The notes beneath the pieces are model-generated. The model saw nothing but the letters and a program-made list of their open reading frames with translations, made no database searches and was not told the origin of the DNA. A DNA stretch of 64,000 bases from Burkholderia sp. GAS332 (GTDB lineage Bacteria; Pseudomonadota; Gammaproteobacteria; Burkholderiales; Burkholderiaceae): NCBI GenBank assembly GCA_900142905.1, contig FSRV01000001.1, positions 2,666,001 through 2,730,000 of the forward strand. Reading direction: 5' to 3'. Shown piece by piece: positions 44,755 through 54,792 of this stretch. The position numbers and the translations under genes are program-made. Numbering within the stretch: the stretch's first letter is position 1; each line of letters begins with the position of its first letter.

Positions 44755-46236
44755 ATGACCGAACAAAAAAACCGAGCAGCGCAGCTACCCCAAACCATGT
44801 TCATCAACGGCGAAAGAACCTCCAGCGCCGCAGGCAAAACCTTCCCCATCTACAACCCAGCGACAGGAGAAGAACTAGCCCAACTCCCAGACGCATCAGA
44901 AACCGACATCGACCACGCGGTCAAAACCTCAAGAGCAGCTTTCGAGTCAGACGCCTGGCGCAGGATGCCGCCCGCCACCCGCGAACGCCTGTTGCTAAAA
45001 CTAGCCGACCTGGTAGAACACCACACCGACGAACTAGCCACACTAGAAACCCTGAACCAGGGAAAACTAATAGCATTCTCAAAGATGCTGGAGGTCTCGG
45101 GCAGCGTCCAATGGCTGCGCTACATGGCTGGTTGGGCCACCAAGATTGAGGGCACGACTTTCGACCTATCGATCCCCTTCCCACCGGGCACCCGCTACAA
45201 CGCCTCAACAAAACGCGTCCCAGCGGGCGTGGTCGCGGCAATTGTGCCGTGGAATTTCCCGTTACTGATGGCGGTCTGGAAAATCGCCCCGGCACTCGCA
45301 TGTGGCTGCACCGTCGTGCTAAAACCGGCGGAAGAAACGCCCCTAACGGCGATCCGCCTGGCCGAACTGGCACACGAAGCCGGCTTCCCAGCGGGCGTAT
45401 TCAACGTGGTCACCGGCCGTGGCGAGACCGCCGGCGCAGCGCTGGTCAAGCATCCCTTGGTGAACAAAGTCACCTTCACGGGATCAACCGAAGTGGGCCG
45501 CATCATCGGCCGCCAATGTGCTGACGATCTGAAGCGGGCCTCGCTAGAACTAGGTGGCAAGAGCCCCGTAATCGTGCTGGAAGATTGCGACCCGAAGAAA
45601 GCAATCGAAGGCGCAGCCGGCGCGATTTTCTTCAACCACGGCCAGGTCTGCACCGCAGGTTCACGCCTGTACGTCGCACGATCGATTTACGACGAAGTGG
45701 TGCAAGGCATCGCCGCAGTGGCCGATGGAATCGCATTGGGCTCCGGTTTCGATGCCGCAACGCAAATGGGACCGATGGTTTCCGCGCGGCACCGCGACAA
45801 GATCATGGGAATGATCGCGCAAGGCCGCCAGGAAGGCGGTGAGATCCTGTCGCGCGATGCGGCCGTCGACACGGACGGCTTTTTTGTCCGCCCGACGGTC
45901 ATTGCCAATCGCGCCTGCAAGCCGCTTTCGGTCGTCAGGGAAGAGGTATTCGGACCGGTGCTGGTGGCAATGCCCTATGACGATATCGACGAGGTGCTGA
46001 CTCAGGCCAACGCATCCGAATATGGCCTCGGCGCGAGCGTCTGGACGAATCAACTCGATAAGGCGTTGAGGCTGGTTGACGGCATCGAAGCGGGCACCGT
46101 TTGGGTCAACACCCATAACATGGTCGACCCCGCCATGCCGTTTGGAGGCTTCAAGGCGTCGGGGATCGGCCGCGAGCACGGCAAAGCCATTGTGGATGCT
46201 TATACCGAGAGCAAGTCGGTCTGCATCGCTTATTGA
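44755..46236 (+). CDS. Aldehyde dehydrogenase, phenylacetaldehyde-dehydrogenase-like
   Basis: 493 residues from ATG 44755 (GGAGA upstream); the open frame before it is repeat DNA. Catalytic Cys in NHGQVCTAGSRLYV, general-base Glu in LELGGKSP, NAD loop FTGSTEVGR. Closest in style to FeaB/StyD enzymes that turn phenylacetaldehyde to phenylacetate, which fits a neighbouring amine oxidase, but substrate is not proven. The first 600 bases use many CTA, TCA and AGA/GGA codons unlike the rest of the gene and its neighbours, a possible sign of mosaic origin. Confidence 0.88.
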   Translation: MTEQKNRAAQLPQTMFINGERTSSAAGKTFPIYNPATGEELAQLPDASETDIDHAVKTSRAAFESDAWRRMPPATRERLLLKLADLVEHHTDELATLETLNQGKLIAFSKMLEVSGSVQWLRYMAGWATKIEGTTFDLSIPFPPGTRYNASTKRVPAGVVAAIVPWNFPLLMAVWKIAPALACGCTVVLKPAEETPLTAIRLAELAHEAGFPAGVFNVVTGRGETAGAALVKHPLVNKVTFTGSTEVGRIIGRQCADDLKRASLELGGKSPVIVLEDCDPKKAIEGAAGAIFFNHGQVCTAGSRLYVARSIYDEVVQGIAAVADGIALGSGFDAATQMGPMVSARHRDKIMGMIAQGRQEGGEILSRDAAVDTDGFFVRPTVIANRACKPLSVVREEVFGPVLVAMPYDDIDEVLTQANASEYGLGASVWTNQLDKALRLVDGIEAGTVWVNTHNMVDPAMPFGGFKASGIGREHGKAIVDAYTESKSVCIAY

Positions 46237-46250
46237 TCGCTAACCGCGAT

Positions 46251-46294
46251 TGCACGTCTTGCGGCACGAAAGCATCGTCGCCGCAAGACGTGCA
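46251..46294 (+). terminator. Strong hairpin after the aldehyde dehydrogenase
   Basis: Perfect 14-bp arms, TGCACGTCTTGCGG (46251-46264) and its complement (46281-46294), with a 16-base loop, 15 bases past the stop. No T-run follows, so it may be Rho-assisted or a stability element. Confidence 0.55.
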
Positions 46295-46377
46295 GGACTA
46301 TAGCGCCTCAAGGGCAACACAGTAAAATACCCAGCACCCGCGCCGCCGCGCGTCAGCCTACCCTTCGGTGCCAGATC

Positions 46378-47325
46378 TTGAAACGCAAAATGCCCGCGCT
46401 AAACGCGCTAAAAGCCTTCGAAGTGGCTGGCCGCACGGGCAGCTTCACCCGCGCAGCGGAGCTGCTGAACGTAACGCAAAGCGCGGTCAGCCGGCAAGTC
46501 CGGCAACTCGAAGCCCAACTCGGCGAGACGTTACTCCAGCGTCACCATCACCACCTCGAACTCTCCGCCGCCGGCCGCATCCTCCTGCAAGCACTGCAAC
46601 AATCATTCGACCGGATCGAACTCACGGTCCGCAGCCTGCAGGAGAAAACCCACCGCAACCGCCTGCGTATCAACGCGCCACCCACCTTCACGAGCCGCTG
46701 GCTGATGCCGCGTCTCGGACGTCTGCGTGACGCGCATCCGCATCTCGAACTCAGCCTGTCGACCCGCGTCGACGACAATCTCGCCGAATCGGGCGTGCTC
46801 GACTGCGCCATCCGCTTCGGCAACGGCGAGTGGGAAGGCGTCGACAACCGCTTGCTGATGAATGAACGGCACATTGCCGTCTGCGCCCCCGCGTTGCTCG
46901 CGCGCGAGGCAGGCCGCGCGGCCATCGATCTGAATCAGTTCACGCTGCTGCACGTGCTCGCCAGCGCCGATCAGCGCTATCTGACCTGGCAGCACTGGTT
47001 AAAGGCCGCCGGCATCGAAAACGTCGACACTCGCGGTGGCTACGAATTCGATCTGCTCGATCATGCGATCCAGGCCGCTATCGACGGGCTTGGCGTAACC
47101 ATCGCCGATCGTCACATGATCGGGCGCGAACTCGCGGAGGGCCAACTCGTGCAGGTGCTGAACGTGCACGTCGACGGACATCAGTCGTATTGGCTCGTTA
47201 CGCGTGCGGAACAGGACGAGCTGCCGCACGTCGCGCTGTTCCGCGACTGGCTGCAGCAGGAGATCTGGTTGACCGAGCGCGCGATCGATTCGTCGGAGTC
47301 GGCGCAGTTGGGCGAAGCGGATTGA
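46378..47325 (+). CDS. LysR-family regulator, GcvA-like
   Basis: 315 residues if started at the TTG at 46378; the ATG at 46390 gives 311. The N-terminus (MPALNALKAFEVAGRTGSFTRAAELL) and VTQSAVSRQVRQLE are GcvA/AmpR type, a group that often controls one adjacent operon. Effector domain with TFTSRWLMPRLGRLRDAHP. It converges with the GMC oxidoreductase gene, 11 bases apart, so it may control the sugar/alcohol operon to its right or the ALDH to its left; no site was found. Confidence 0.88.
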   Translation: MKRKMPALNALKAFEVAGRTGSFTRAAELLNVTQSAVSRQVRQLEAQLGETLLQRHHHHLELSAAGRILLQALQQSFDRIELTVRSLQEKTHRNRLRINAPPTFTSRWLMPRLGRLRDAHPHLELSLSTRVDDNLAESGVLDCAIRFGNGEWEGVDNRLLMNERHIAVCAPALLAREAGRAAIDLNQFTLLHVLASADQRYLTWQHWLKAAGIENVDTRGGYEFDLLDHAIQAAIDGLGVTIADRHMIGRELAEGQLVQVLNVHVDGHQSYWLVTRAEQDELPHVALFRDWLQQEIWLTERAIDSSESAQLGEAD

Positions 47326-47336
47326 GCCCGACGAAG

Positions 47337-48998
47337 TCAGGCAGCCGCAACCAGCTCCGCCGCTTCGCGGTTAAAGGCCGCATCGATCGCGGCGTCCTCG
47401 AGAATCATCTCTGCGCCCTTCTCCGCCACCATCATCGTCGGCGCATTGATGTTGCCCGACGTGATGTTCGGGAAGATCGACGCATCGACCACGCGCAGAC
47501 CTGCAATCCCGTGCACCCGCAAACGCGCATCGACCACCGAGGTGCGCGGATCGTCGCCCATCGCGCACGAGCCGCACAGATGGTAGATCGAACCCGATTG
47601 TTCGCGGAAATACTGCAGGAACCCTTCACGCGTATTCACCTGCGGCCCCGGCGAAATTTCCTCGACCGTGATCTCTTTCAACGCCGGCGATGCCATCACC
47701 TTGCGCACCAACTCGCAGCCCTGGATCACTTCGTCGATGTCCTTCTCCGTGGTCAGCGCGTTGATGCGGATTTTTGCGGCGTCTTCCGCACGGTTCGATG
47801 CGATCTCGATCGATCCGCGGCTAGTCGGCCGGCACGGGTTGAATGCCAGCAGGAAGCCCGAATACGGTTCGGGCTCGAGATTGGCCTTATTGCTCTTCGG
47901 AATCCGGTACGACAGCGGATTGAAGTACAACTGCAGATTCGGCTGCGCTTCCTGATCGTTGCCCTTGAAGAACCCGCCCGACTGGTTCACGCTCATCGCG
48001 AGCGGCCCCTTGCGCGTGAACAGATACTGCAGACCGAGCTTGAGCTTGCCAAGCAGCGGACGCATCTCGTCGTTCAGCGTCTTCACGTTCGCGCGATAGT
48101 AAAAACTCACACACAGATGGTCCTGCAGATTCTGCCCCACAGCGGGCAGATCCTTGACCATCGCGATGCGATGCTTCGCCAGCAATGCGCTATCGCCTAC
48201 ACCCGAGAGCTGCAGCAGCTTGGGCGAATCGACCGCGCCCGCCGCGAGGATCACCTCACGGTTCGCCATGAACTGCCGCGTAGCGCCGTTCTGCGTCACG
48301 CTCACGCCGATGGCCCGCTGGTTGCCGTCGAATAGCACGCGGCTGGCCAGCAGGTCACGCTCGACCGTCAGGTTCTTGCGCGTCAATACCGGATGCAGGT
48401 ATTCGAAGCTGCTCGACGAACGCTGCCCATTGCGCGTGTTCACGTCGTAGATCCCCGCGCCTTCGAATCGCGCACCATTGAAATCGTCGCTGCGCTTGTA
48501 GCCGGCCTGGTCGCAGCCTTTCAGGAACACGTGGCAAATCGGATGGACGGCATCCTTCATCGGCGAGATACGGATTGGGCCGTCCGCGCCGTGATACTCG
48601 GTGTTGCCAAGCGGATGCGATTCGAGCTTGCGGAAATACGGCAGCACGTCGCGAAAGGCCCAGCCCTTGTTCCCCGCCGCGGCCCAGTCGTCGAAATCGC
48701 GCGGCTGGCCGCGCACGTAGATCATCGCGTTGATCGAGCCGGAGCCGCCCTGCACTTTGCCGCGTGGGCAATAGATCGGCCGGTTGTCGAGTTCCTTCTC
48801 GGGCTCGCTGTAGTACATCCAGTTGTAGGTTTCGTTGTAGTACGTCTTGGTGAAACCCACCGGAATCTTGAACCAGAACGAGCTGTCCTTGCCGCCCGCT
48901 TCGAGCAGCAGCACCGAATGGTGACCCGACGCCGAAAGGCGATTGGCGAGAATGCAGCCCGCCGACCCCGCGCCGACGATAATGTAATCGTAGTTCAT
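47337..48998 (-). CDS. GMC-family FAD oxidoreductase (choline-dehydrogenase-like)
   Basis: 553 residues. N-terminal FAD motif [19 protein letters not shown] signature [14 protein letters not shown], the second signature [17 protein letters not shown], and the C-terminal catalytic region [11 protein letters not shown] with [15 protein letters not shown] and a [17 protein letters not shown] tail. It oxidises a primary alcohol to the aldehyde, with electrons leaving through FAD. Last gene of a minus-strand operon with an aldehyde dehydrogenase (first gene), so alcohol-to-acid conversion is likely. It begins 105 bases after the enolase-superfamily gene. Confidence 0.92.
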   Translation of the reverse strand: MNYDYIIVGAGSAGCILANRLSASGHHSVLLLEAGGKDSSFWFKIPVGFTKTYYNETYNWMYYSEPEKELDNRPIYCPRGKVQGGSGSINAMIYVRGQPRDFDDWAAAGNKGWAFRDVLPYFRKLESHPLGNTEYHGADGPIRISPMKDAVHPICHVFLKGCDQAGYKRSDDFNGARFEGAGIYDVNTRNGQRSSSSFEYLHPVLTRKNLTVERDLLASRVLFDGNQRAIGVSVTQNGATRQFMANREVILAAGAVDSPKLLQLSGVGDSALLAKHRIAMVKDLPAVGQNLQDHLCVSFYYRANVKTLNDEMRPLLGKLKLGLQYLFTRKGPLAMSVNQSGGFFKGNDQEAQPNLQLYFNPLSYRIPKSNKANLEPEPYSGFLLAFNPCRPTSRGSIEIASNRAEDAAKIRINALTTEKDIDEVIQGCELVRKVMASPALKEITVEEISPGPQVNTREGFLQYFREQSGSIYHLCGSCAMGDDPRTSVVDARLRVHGIAGLRVVDASIFPNITSGNINAPTMMVAEKGAEMILEDAAIDAAFNREAAELVAAA

Positions 48999-49103
48999 GC
49001 TCTATGTCGCCAAACGGCGCCCAATCCATTGAATGCGTGACACTGGTTGAAACCCGCAGTTCGAAACCCACAGGCCGAAACCCGCGGGTTCAACTCAGCA
49101 GGT

Positions 49104-50321
49104 TCAACCCTTGGCCGGCGCGAGGTTTTTCACGTCGGCGGGAAGCGCGGCCATTTGCAGATGCAGACGCTCGCCGGTGTACGGCGTGTGCTGCCTGACG
49201 ACGTCCATGTTCAACTCCACGCCCAAGCCCGGTTCCTGCGAAGGAATGATGTAGCCGTCTTCCCATTGAATCGGCTTCTTCAACACGGCCGCATGGAAGC
49301 CATCCCACGTGCCGATGCTTTCCTGAATCAGGAAGTTCGGCGTGCAGGTGGCGAGCTGAATGCTGGCAGCCGCGCCGATCGGCCCGTTGTACAGATGCGG
49401 TGCGATCTGCGCGTAATACACCTCGGCGATCGCCGCGACTTTCTTCGCTTCGAGCAGGCCACCCACGCGCGCCACGTTCAATTGCAGAATCGACGCCGCA
49501 CCCGCTTCAAGCAGCTTGAAAAATTCATACTTGGTGGTCAAGCGCTCGCCCGCGGCAATCGGAATACTCGTGTGCTGCGCAACTTGCGCCATTGCGCCTT
49601 CCTGCCCCGGCGGCACCGGTTCTTCGAACCACAACGGATCGTATTTCTCGAGCCGCTTGGCAAGCCTGATCGCCGACGACGGCACCATCTGCCCATGCGT
49701 GCCGAACAGCAGGTCGGCCTTGCTGCCGACGGCTTCGCGCACGCGACGGCAGAAAGTCTCGCAACGGTCGAGCACTTCCATCGACAGCTGATGACCCGAG
49801 TAAGCCGTGTACGGCCCCGCCGGATCAAACTTCACCGCGGTAAAGCCACGCTTGACGTTCTCTGCGGCGCATTCGGCGGCGAGATCGGGATCGTCGTAGT
49901 CGTATTCACCGCGACTGTTCTTCGGATACAGATAGGTGTACGAGCGCAGACGCTGGTTCACCATGCCGCCGAGCAGTTCGTACACCGGCTTGTTCGCTGC
50001 CTTGCCGATGATGTCCCAGCACGCCATTTCCAGCCCGCTGACCACGCCCATCATCGTCAGATCGGGGCGTTGCGTGAAGCCGCTCGAGTACGCTTCGCGC
50101 CAGAGCCGCTCGATATGGTGCGGATCTTTATCGAGCAGATAGCGGCCGAATACATCGTCGATGATGTGAGTCATCGCCTTCGGATGAAACGTCGCCGAAT
50201 AGATTTCGCCGACGCCTTCAATACCGCAATCGGTCTTGAGCTTGACGAAGATCCAGTACATGCCGCCCACGTGCGGCGGCGGTACGGCGACGATATGCGT
50301 TTCGAGCGAGACGACTTTCAT
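49104..50321 (-). CDS. Enolase-superfamily (mandelate racemase/dehydratase-like) enzyme
   Basis: 405 residues: capping domain, then a barrel. Expected metal ligands: Glu in WFEEPVPP (near 230) and Glu in AAGERLTTK (near 256) are present. Where a DxN or DxH ligand is usual, it has FGTHGQ (near 205), Gly in place of Asp, keeping a His. QLNVARVGG has Asn where Asp is common, and IAPHLYNGP supplies a His. These pairs resemble a subgroup of sugar-acid dehydratases of unknown specificity. The ATG abuts the upstream MFS stop with no gap and uses AAGGGG. It probably dehydrates the acid imported by that MFS carrier. Confidence 0.82.
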   Translation of the reverse strand: MKVVSLETHIVAVPPPHVGGMYWIFVKLKTDCGIEGVGEIYSATFHPKAMTHIIDDVFGRYLLDKDPHHIERLWREAYSSGFTQRPDLTMMGVVSGLEMACWDIIGKAANKPVYELLGGMVNQRLRSYTYLYPKNSRGEYDYDDPDLAAECAAENVKRGFTAVKFDPAGPYTAYSGHQLSMEVLDRCETFCRRVREAVGSKADLLFGTHGQMVPSSAIRLAKRLEKYDPLWFEEPVPPGQEGAMAQVAQHTSIPIAAGERLTTKYEFFKLLEAGAASILQLNVARVGGLLEAKKVAAIAEVYYAQIAPHLYNGPIGAAASIQLATCTPNFLIQESIGTWDGFHAAVLKKPIQWEDGYIIPSQEPGLGVELNMDVVRQHTPYTGERLHLQMAALPADVKNLAPAKG

Positions 50322-51644
50322 TTACGCAACCCCTTTCCTATTAAGCATGTTTCTCAGCGCAAGACCGGCAAAGCCGCCGAGCGCCGCCATTCCGGCCACA
50401 TAGCCGAAGTAAAGCTGGTAACCGAAGACGCCCGGGAAGTTCTGCGTCAGATAGCCGTTGATCAACGGCAGGAACACGTCGGGCGAATAGCCGAGTACGG
50501 AGATCAGGCCAATGGCGAGGCCCATCGTTTCGACCGGAATATTGCAGCGATCCAGCAGCGACCAGTACAGACCGCGAATCGCGTAAGTCAGAATGCCGAT
50601 GAAGAGCACAAGGAACACCAGCAGCACGTGGCTCGAGATACGCGGCGCCGCCATCAGACCCAGCAGTGACAGCGCGGCGAGAAAGAGCGCGATCACCAGC
50701 ACCGAGACCTTGGAATAACGGTCGCCGAGAAACCCGCCGCCGATGCCGCCGATCGGCCGCATCCACAGCTTGAGCGTGGTAATCGTGCCGGCCATCACCA
50801 CGGTCAAACCGATCTCACCCTCATGCAGATACGCTGAGAAGCTGTACGTCGCCCAGAACACCTGATAGCCGCAGAACACAATCGCCGCGACCAGCCACAA
50901 CTCGGGAATCGACGCGAGCGTTTTCAGATCGACCAGCACGTTGCTGCGTTTCTTCGCGGCACGATTGGCGGCGGCATCGCTAGCGCCTTGCGGGTCTTTG
51001 ACGAGCGCGAGCACCACGCCAAGTGCAATGCAAATAAACGCGTACATGTAGACGACCAGCCTGAAACCGGCCGCAACCGGCTCGCCTTTGGTCTGCGTGA
51101 ACCACGCGAACAGCGAGATCGCGATGGTCGCGAGCATGGCTTCGATCAAGCCGCGTCCGCCGTCGAGCAAACCGAAGAAGCGGCCCTGCTCGTGCGTGCC
51201 GGCGATCATCGTCACGCGCTTGATCACCGCGGCCCAGAACGTCAAACCGGTCGACAGACCCCAGCCGCCGAAGATCAGCATCAGCATCTGGAAAGACGGC
51301 GCGGTCGAATACCACAGGCCGAGCACACCGGTTGCGATCAGGGAAAAACAGATCAACAGGCGCGGTGCAATCCGGTCGGCGAGCCAGCCGCTCGGCAAGT
51401 AACTCAACAGAAAGATCGTGCCGAGCGACGAATACAGATAGCCGAGTTGACTATCGGTGATGTGGAACACTTCGAGCATCGTCGGCTGATAAACCTGCCG
51501 CAGATACAGAATCGGGTAAATCGCGCCGGCCGCCAGCACCAGCAAGATGAGCTGGACGTAGCGTTGAGCGTTGCTGTTTTGCAGCGCGGCTTCTGCTTCG
51601 CTCGCGGCGAGCGAAGCGGTGGTTTGAACGGGTTGAGATGACAC
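50322..51644 (-). CDS. MFS transporter
   Basis: 440 residues, 12 helices, with the helix 2-3 loop SGWLADRIAPRLLICF and a central Lys/Arg-rich loop (AAKKRSNVLVDLKTLAS). YLRQVYQPTMLEVFHITDSQLG at the first loop is an organic-acid/sugar-acid style MFS. Ribosome site CAGGAG. It runs directly into the enolase-superfamily gene, so its substrate is probably the one dehydrated by that enzyme. Exact specificity unknown. Confidence 0.85.
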   Translation of the reverse strand: MSSQPVQTTASLAASEAEAALQNSNAQRYVQLILLVLAAGAIYPILYLRQVYQPTMLEVFHITDSQLGYLYSSLGTIFLLSYLPSGWLADRIAPRLLICFSLIATGVLGLWYSTAPSFQMLMLIFGGWGLSTGLTFWAAVIKRVTMIAGTHEQGRFFGLLDGGRGLIEAMLATIAISLFAWFTQTKGEPVAAGFRLVVYMYAFICIALGVVLALVKDPQGASDAAANRAAKKRSNVLVDLKTLASIPELWLVAAIVFCGYQVFWATYSFSAYLHEGEIGLTVVMAGTITTLKLWMRPIGGIGGGFLGDRYSKVSVLVIALFLAALSLLGLMAAPRISSHVLLVFLVLFIGILTYAIRGLYWSLLDRCNIPVETMGLAIGLISVLGYSPDVFLPLINGYLTQNFPGVFGYQLYFGYVAGMAALGGFAGLALRNMLNRKGVA

Positions 51645-51794
51645 GGGAACGCTCCTGAGAGACCCAGCGCCGGTCCACCGGTCTGCCGGATCTCCAAATT
51701 TTTTTATTAGTGCAGCGGTGTGCTGCGTTTCTGTGGGTTTTAAGGCGACGCGTGCCGTCTACTCCGAATCGCGCGGCACGCGCCGTTTTCAGCT

Positions 51795-53219
51795 TCAGTA
51801 CTTCATGACCACGAGACGGGTCTGCGTGAATTCGAGCATGCCGTGCTTGCCGTCGTCGCCGCCGAGACCCGAACGCTTCCAACCCGCGTGGAAACCTTGA
51901 TACGGATCGGCCGGTGTGCGGTTCACATACAACTCGCCTGCCTCGATGCCGTTGGCGATCTTCATCGCGCTGCGGTAGTTCTCGGTATAGAGGACCGACG
52001 ACAAACCAAACTGATGGTCATTGGCCATCTCCAGTGCTTCGTCGAGCGTGCGGTACTTGACGACCGGCATGATCGGACCGAAGGTTTCTTCCTGGATGAT
52101 TTCCATGTCCTGACGGCAGTTCGACAGCAACGTGGCCGGGTAGAAGAAGCCCTTGCCCTGCGGCAGCCTGCCGCCGGTTTCCAGCGTGGCGCCTGCCGCA
52201 ATCGCGCGCTCGACCATGCCGTGAATCGACTGGCGCGACGCGTCGTTGACGAGCGGGCCCATCAGCGCAGGCAGTTCGCTGCGATCGCCGCTTTCCACCG
52301 CGCTCATGTGCTTCTTCAGCAGTGCGACGAAACGGTCATGCACGCTTTCCTGCACGTAGACGCGTTCGATCGCCGTGCACAACTGGCCGCAGTGCGTAGT
52401 CTTCGACGCGACCAGGTCGCGCGCGGCTTTCTCCAGATCGGCATCCGCCTCGATGATCGCGGGCGTCTTGCCACCGAGTTCGAGCGACGGCTTGGCGATA
52501 TTCGCCTTGCAGTATTCGAGCACCTTGCGGCCCGCGCCGACACTGCCGGTCAGCGTGATCATGCCGACCTTGGGGTGCGTGCAAAGCGCCTCGGCGGTTG
52601 CATGATTCATCGCGAGAATGTTCACGACACCGGCCGGCAGCCCGGCCTTCTCAACCGCTCTCGCGATTTCGAACGCGGAGGTCGGCGTGTTGTTGCTCGG
52701 GCGCACCACCACGGTGTTGCCGGCGATCAGAGCCGGCGCGACCTTGCGCATGAACGTATAGACCGGGTAATTGAACGGGATCAGGCATGCGACCACGCCG
52801 ATCGGCTCGCGATGCAGGACGAGGTTTTCGTCAGGTGTGTCGCTCGGGATCACCTCGCCTTCGATGCGGCGCGCCCATTCGGCGTGGTAGCGGGTGATCT
52901 GGCCGGCGTAGATCGCTTCGTTGGTGGCGTCGGCGACGCTCTTACCCGACTCCAGCGCAAGCGCCGCGCCGATGGCGGGCGCGCATTCGGTGAGGGCGTC
53001 GGCAAGCTTGTGCAGATAGACCGCGCGCTCGGCCGAGGGCAGCTTGCGCCAGCCCTTCTGGGCGGCAGCGGCGGCGTCGACTGCGGCGATGGCCTCGGCC
53101 TGGGTGGCGCCCGTGACGTGAGCAATCACGGCTTCGGTGGCCGGGTTGGTGACGGCGATGAGCTCGTCGCTTGCCGCGTCGATAAAGCAGCCGTTAGCAA
53201 AATTCCGATCGAGTCGCAT
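51795..53219 (-). CDS. Aldehyde dehydrogenase (lactaldehyde/glycolaldehyde type)
   Basis: 474 residues from ATG 53219 (AGGAGA upstream); the open frame to 53348 is not family-like. NAD loop LTGSVGAGRKVLEY, general-base Glu in LELGGKTP, catalytic Cys in HCGQLCTAIERVYV, and YQGFHAGWKRSGLGGDDG near the end, typical of AldA-like enzymes. First gene of the operon with MFS, dehydratase-like and GMC genes: import, dehydration and two oxidations would convert a polyol or sugar acid to a simple acid. A porin is divergent 285 bases away. Confidence 0.9.
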   Translation of the reverse strand: MRLDRNFANGCFIDAASDELIAVTNPATEAVIAHVTGATQAEAIAAVDAAAAAQKGWRKLPSAERAVYLHKLADALTECAPAIGAALALESGKSVADATNEAIYAGQITRYHAEWARRIEGEVIPSDTPDENLVLHREPIGVVACLIPFNYPVYTFMRKVAPALIAGNTVVVRPSNNTPTSAFEIARAVEKAGLPAGVVNILAMNHATAEALCTHPKVGMITLTGSVGAGRKVLEYCKANIAKPSLELGGKTPAIIEADADLEKAARDLVASKTTHCGQLCTAIERVYVQESVHDRFVALLKKHMSAVESGDRSELPALMGPLVNDASRQSIHGMVERAIAAGATLETGGRLPQGKGFFYPATLLSNCRQDMEIIQEETFGPIMPVVKYRTLDEALEMANDHQFGLSSVLYTENYRSAMKIANGIEAGELYVNRTPADPYQGFHAGWKRSGLGGDDGKHGMLEFTQTRLVVMKY

Positions 53220-53504
53220 CTCGTCTCCTGAAAAACCTGGTGCAGTGGCGCATTGCCTTCGGCTATCGCTTTCATGCCAAAGGTGCATGGACCGAATTTT
53301 TCTCTCGGGCACGGCGCGCCACAAGCGAATAATTCGCGGGATAAACATTCGAAAAAATCACGTTTATCCAGGGATGTGCCTTATACGCGATTCCCATCTC
53401 GAATAGCAGAATCCGGGCTTTGCCAAATAGCAGCGGCCTTTGCGAGCGTTCGAACCCCGTTTCGAATGGCCAGGGCCGTTCAAGACCAACGTTTGGAGCT
53501 CACA

Positions 53505-54662
53505 ATGAAAAAGAATGTCATCGCCACCGCGGCACTCAGCGCACTCACCTCGCTGGCAGCCCCATCGGCCTTCGCGCAAAGCAGCTTGACGCTGTACGGC
53601 GTGCTCGATGAGGGCATCGATTACACCAACAACGCCGGGCGCGGCGCGGTCTGGGAAATGGCGAGCGGCTATGCGCAAGGCAGCCGCTGGGGCATGACCG
53701 GTTCGGAGGATCTGGGCGGCGGCATGAAGGCGGTGTTCCAGCTGGAAAACGGCTTCGACGTGAGCTCGGGACGGCTCGGCCAGGGCGGCCGCATGTTCGG
53801 CCGCCAGGCTTACATGGGCTTGAGCGACGGCCGGTTCGGCACGGTCACGCTCGGGCGCCAGTACGACTCGGTGGTCGACTACCTCGCGCAGACCACCGCC
53901 AACGGCAACTGGGCCGGCTACCTGTTTGCGCATCCGTACGACAACGACAACACGGACAACTCGTTCCGGCTCGGCAACAGCGTGAAGTACGCGAGCCCGG
54001 AGATCGCGGGCTTCAAGTTCGGCGGCGTGTACAGCTTCAGCAACGACACGAACTTCGCGAACAACCGCGCCTATAGCTTCGGCGGCCAGTATGCGAATGG
54101 CGGGCTGCTGATTGCCGCCGCGTACCTGCAGGCGAACAATCCGGGCGCGGGTTCCACCGGTGCGATCACCGCGAACGACGCGAGCTTCATCGCCGGGCGC
54201 ATGCGAGTGTTTGGCGGCGGCGTCAACTACACGTTCGGTGCGGCGACCGCTGGGTTTGCTTACACCAACTCCAACTATAAGGATCCGACTGGCAACGGCT
54301 ATATCGGCATCCCGCTGGCGGCATCCGGCGTCAGGTTGAATACGCTGAAGTACCAGAACTTCGAAGTGAACGGCAAATACCAGTTCACGCCGGCCTTCTT
54401 TATCGGCGCGCAGTATGTGTACACGATGGAGAACTACGATGCATCGACTGGCAGCGTGAAGCCGAAGATTCACTCGGTCGGTTTGATGGCGGATTACAAC
54501 CTGACGAAGCGCACGGACGTTTACGTGCAGGGCGAATACCAGAAGGTCGCGGGCGATTCGACTAATTCGATTCTCGACAACGCGTTCATTCCGGGCGTGC
54601 AGGCGCCGTCGTCAACGGGGAATCAGGTCGTCGCGCGGGTCGCGCTGCGGCACAAGTTCTGA
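53505..54662 (+). CDS. OmpC-type porin (third)
   Basis: 385 residues from ATG 53505 (GGAG upstream); earlier in-frame start codons precede a non-porin sequence. Signal peptide ending AFAQ, SSLTLYGVLDEG, MTGSEDLGGGMKAVFQLENGFD and the C-terminal VALRHKF mark a trimeric porin. Divergent from the sugar-acid operon, so it may admit the same substrate. Followed by a hairpin at 54684-54706. Confidence 0.93.
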   Translation: MKKNVIATAALSALTSLAAPSAFAQSSLTLYGVLDEGIDYTNNAGRGAVWEMASGYAQGSRWGMTGSEDLGGGMKAVFQLENGFDVSSGRLGQGGRMFGRQAYMGLSDGRFGTVTLGRQYDSVVDYLAQTTANGNWAGYLFAHPYDNDNTDNSFRLGNSVKYASPEIAGFKFGGVYSFSNDTNFANNRAYSFGGQYANGGLLIAAAYLQANNPGAGSTGAITANDASFIAGRMRVFGGGVNYTFGAATAGFAYTNSNYKDPTGNGYIGIPLAASGVRLNTLKYQNFEVNGKYQFTPAFFIGAQYVYTMENYDASTGSVKPKIHSVGLMADYNLTKRTDVYVQGEYQKVAGDSTNSILDNAFIPGVQAPSSTGNQVVARVALRHKF

Positions 54663-54683
54663 GGATTCGCGCTTTGATGGGCC

Positions 54684-54706
54684 GGAGTCGCGTCGTTAGC
54701 GGCTCC
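54684..54706 (+). terminator. Hairpin after the third porin
   Basis: GGAGTCGC (54684-54691) pairs with GCGGCTCC (54699-54706), one wobble, seven-base loop; a T-rich stretch follows about 18 bases on. Confidence 0.45.
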
Positions 54707-54792
54707 AACCCCTGAGTGTTCAAATTTTTATGATGTTCACGTTCCGTATACACCCTGATTTTCTGAGCGACCCGGGGCGGCCGCTTCGCCCT

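Noticed and set aside
53253..53504. N-terminal extension of the third porin
   Set aside because: It would place over 80 residues before a perfect signal peptide; the ATG at 53505 is preceded by GGAG.
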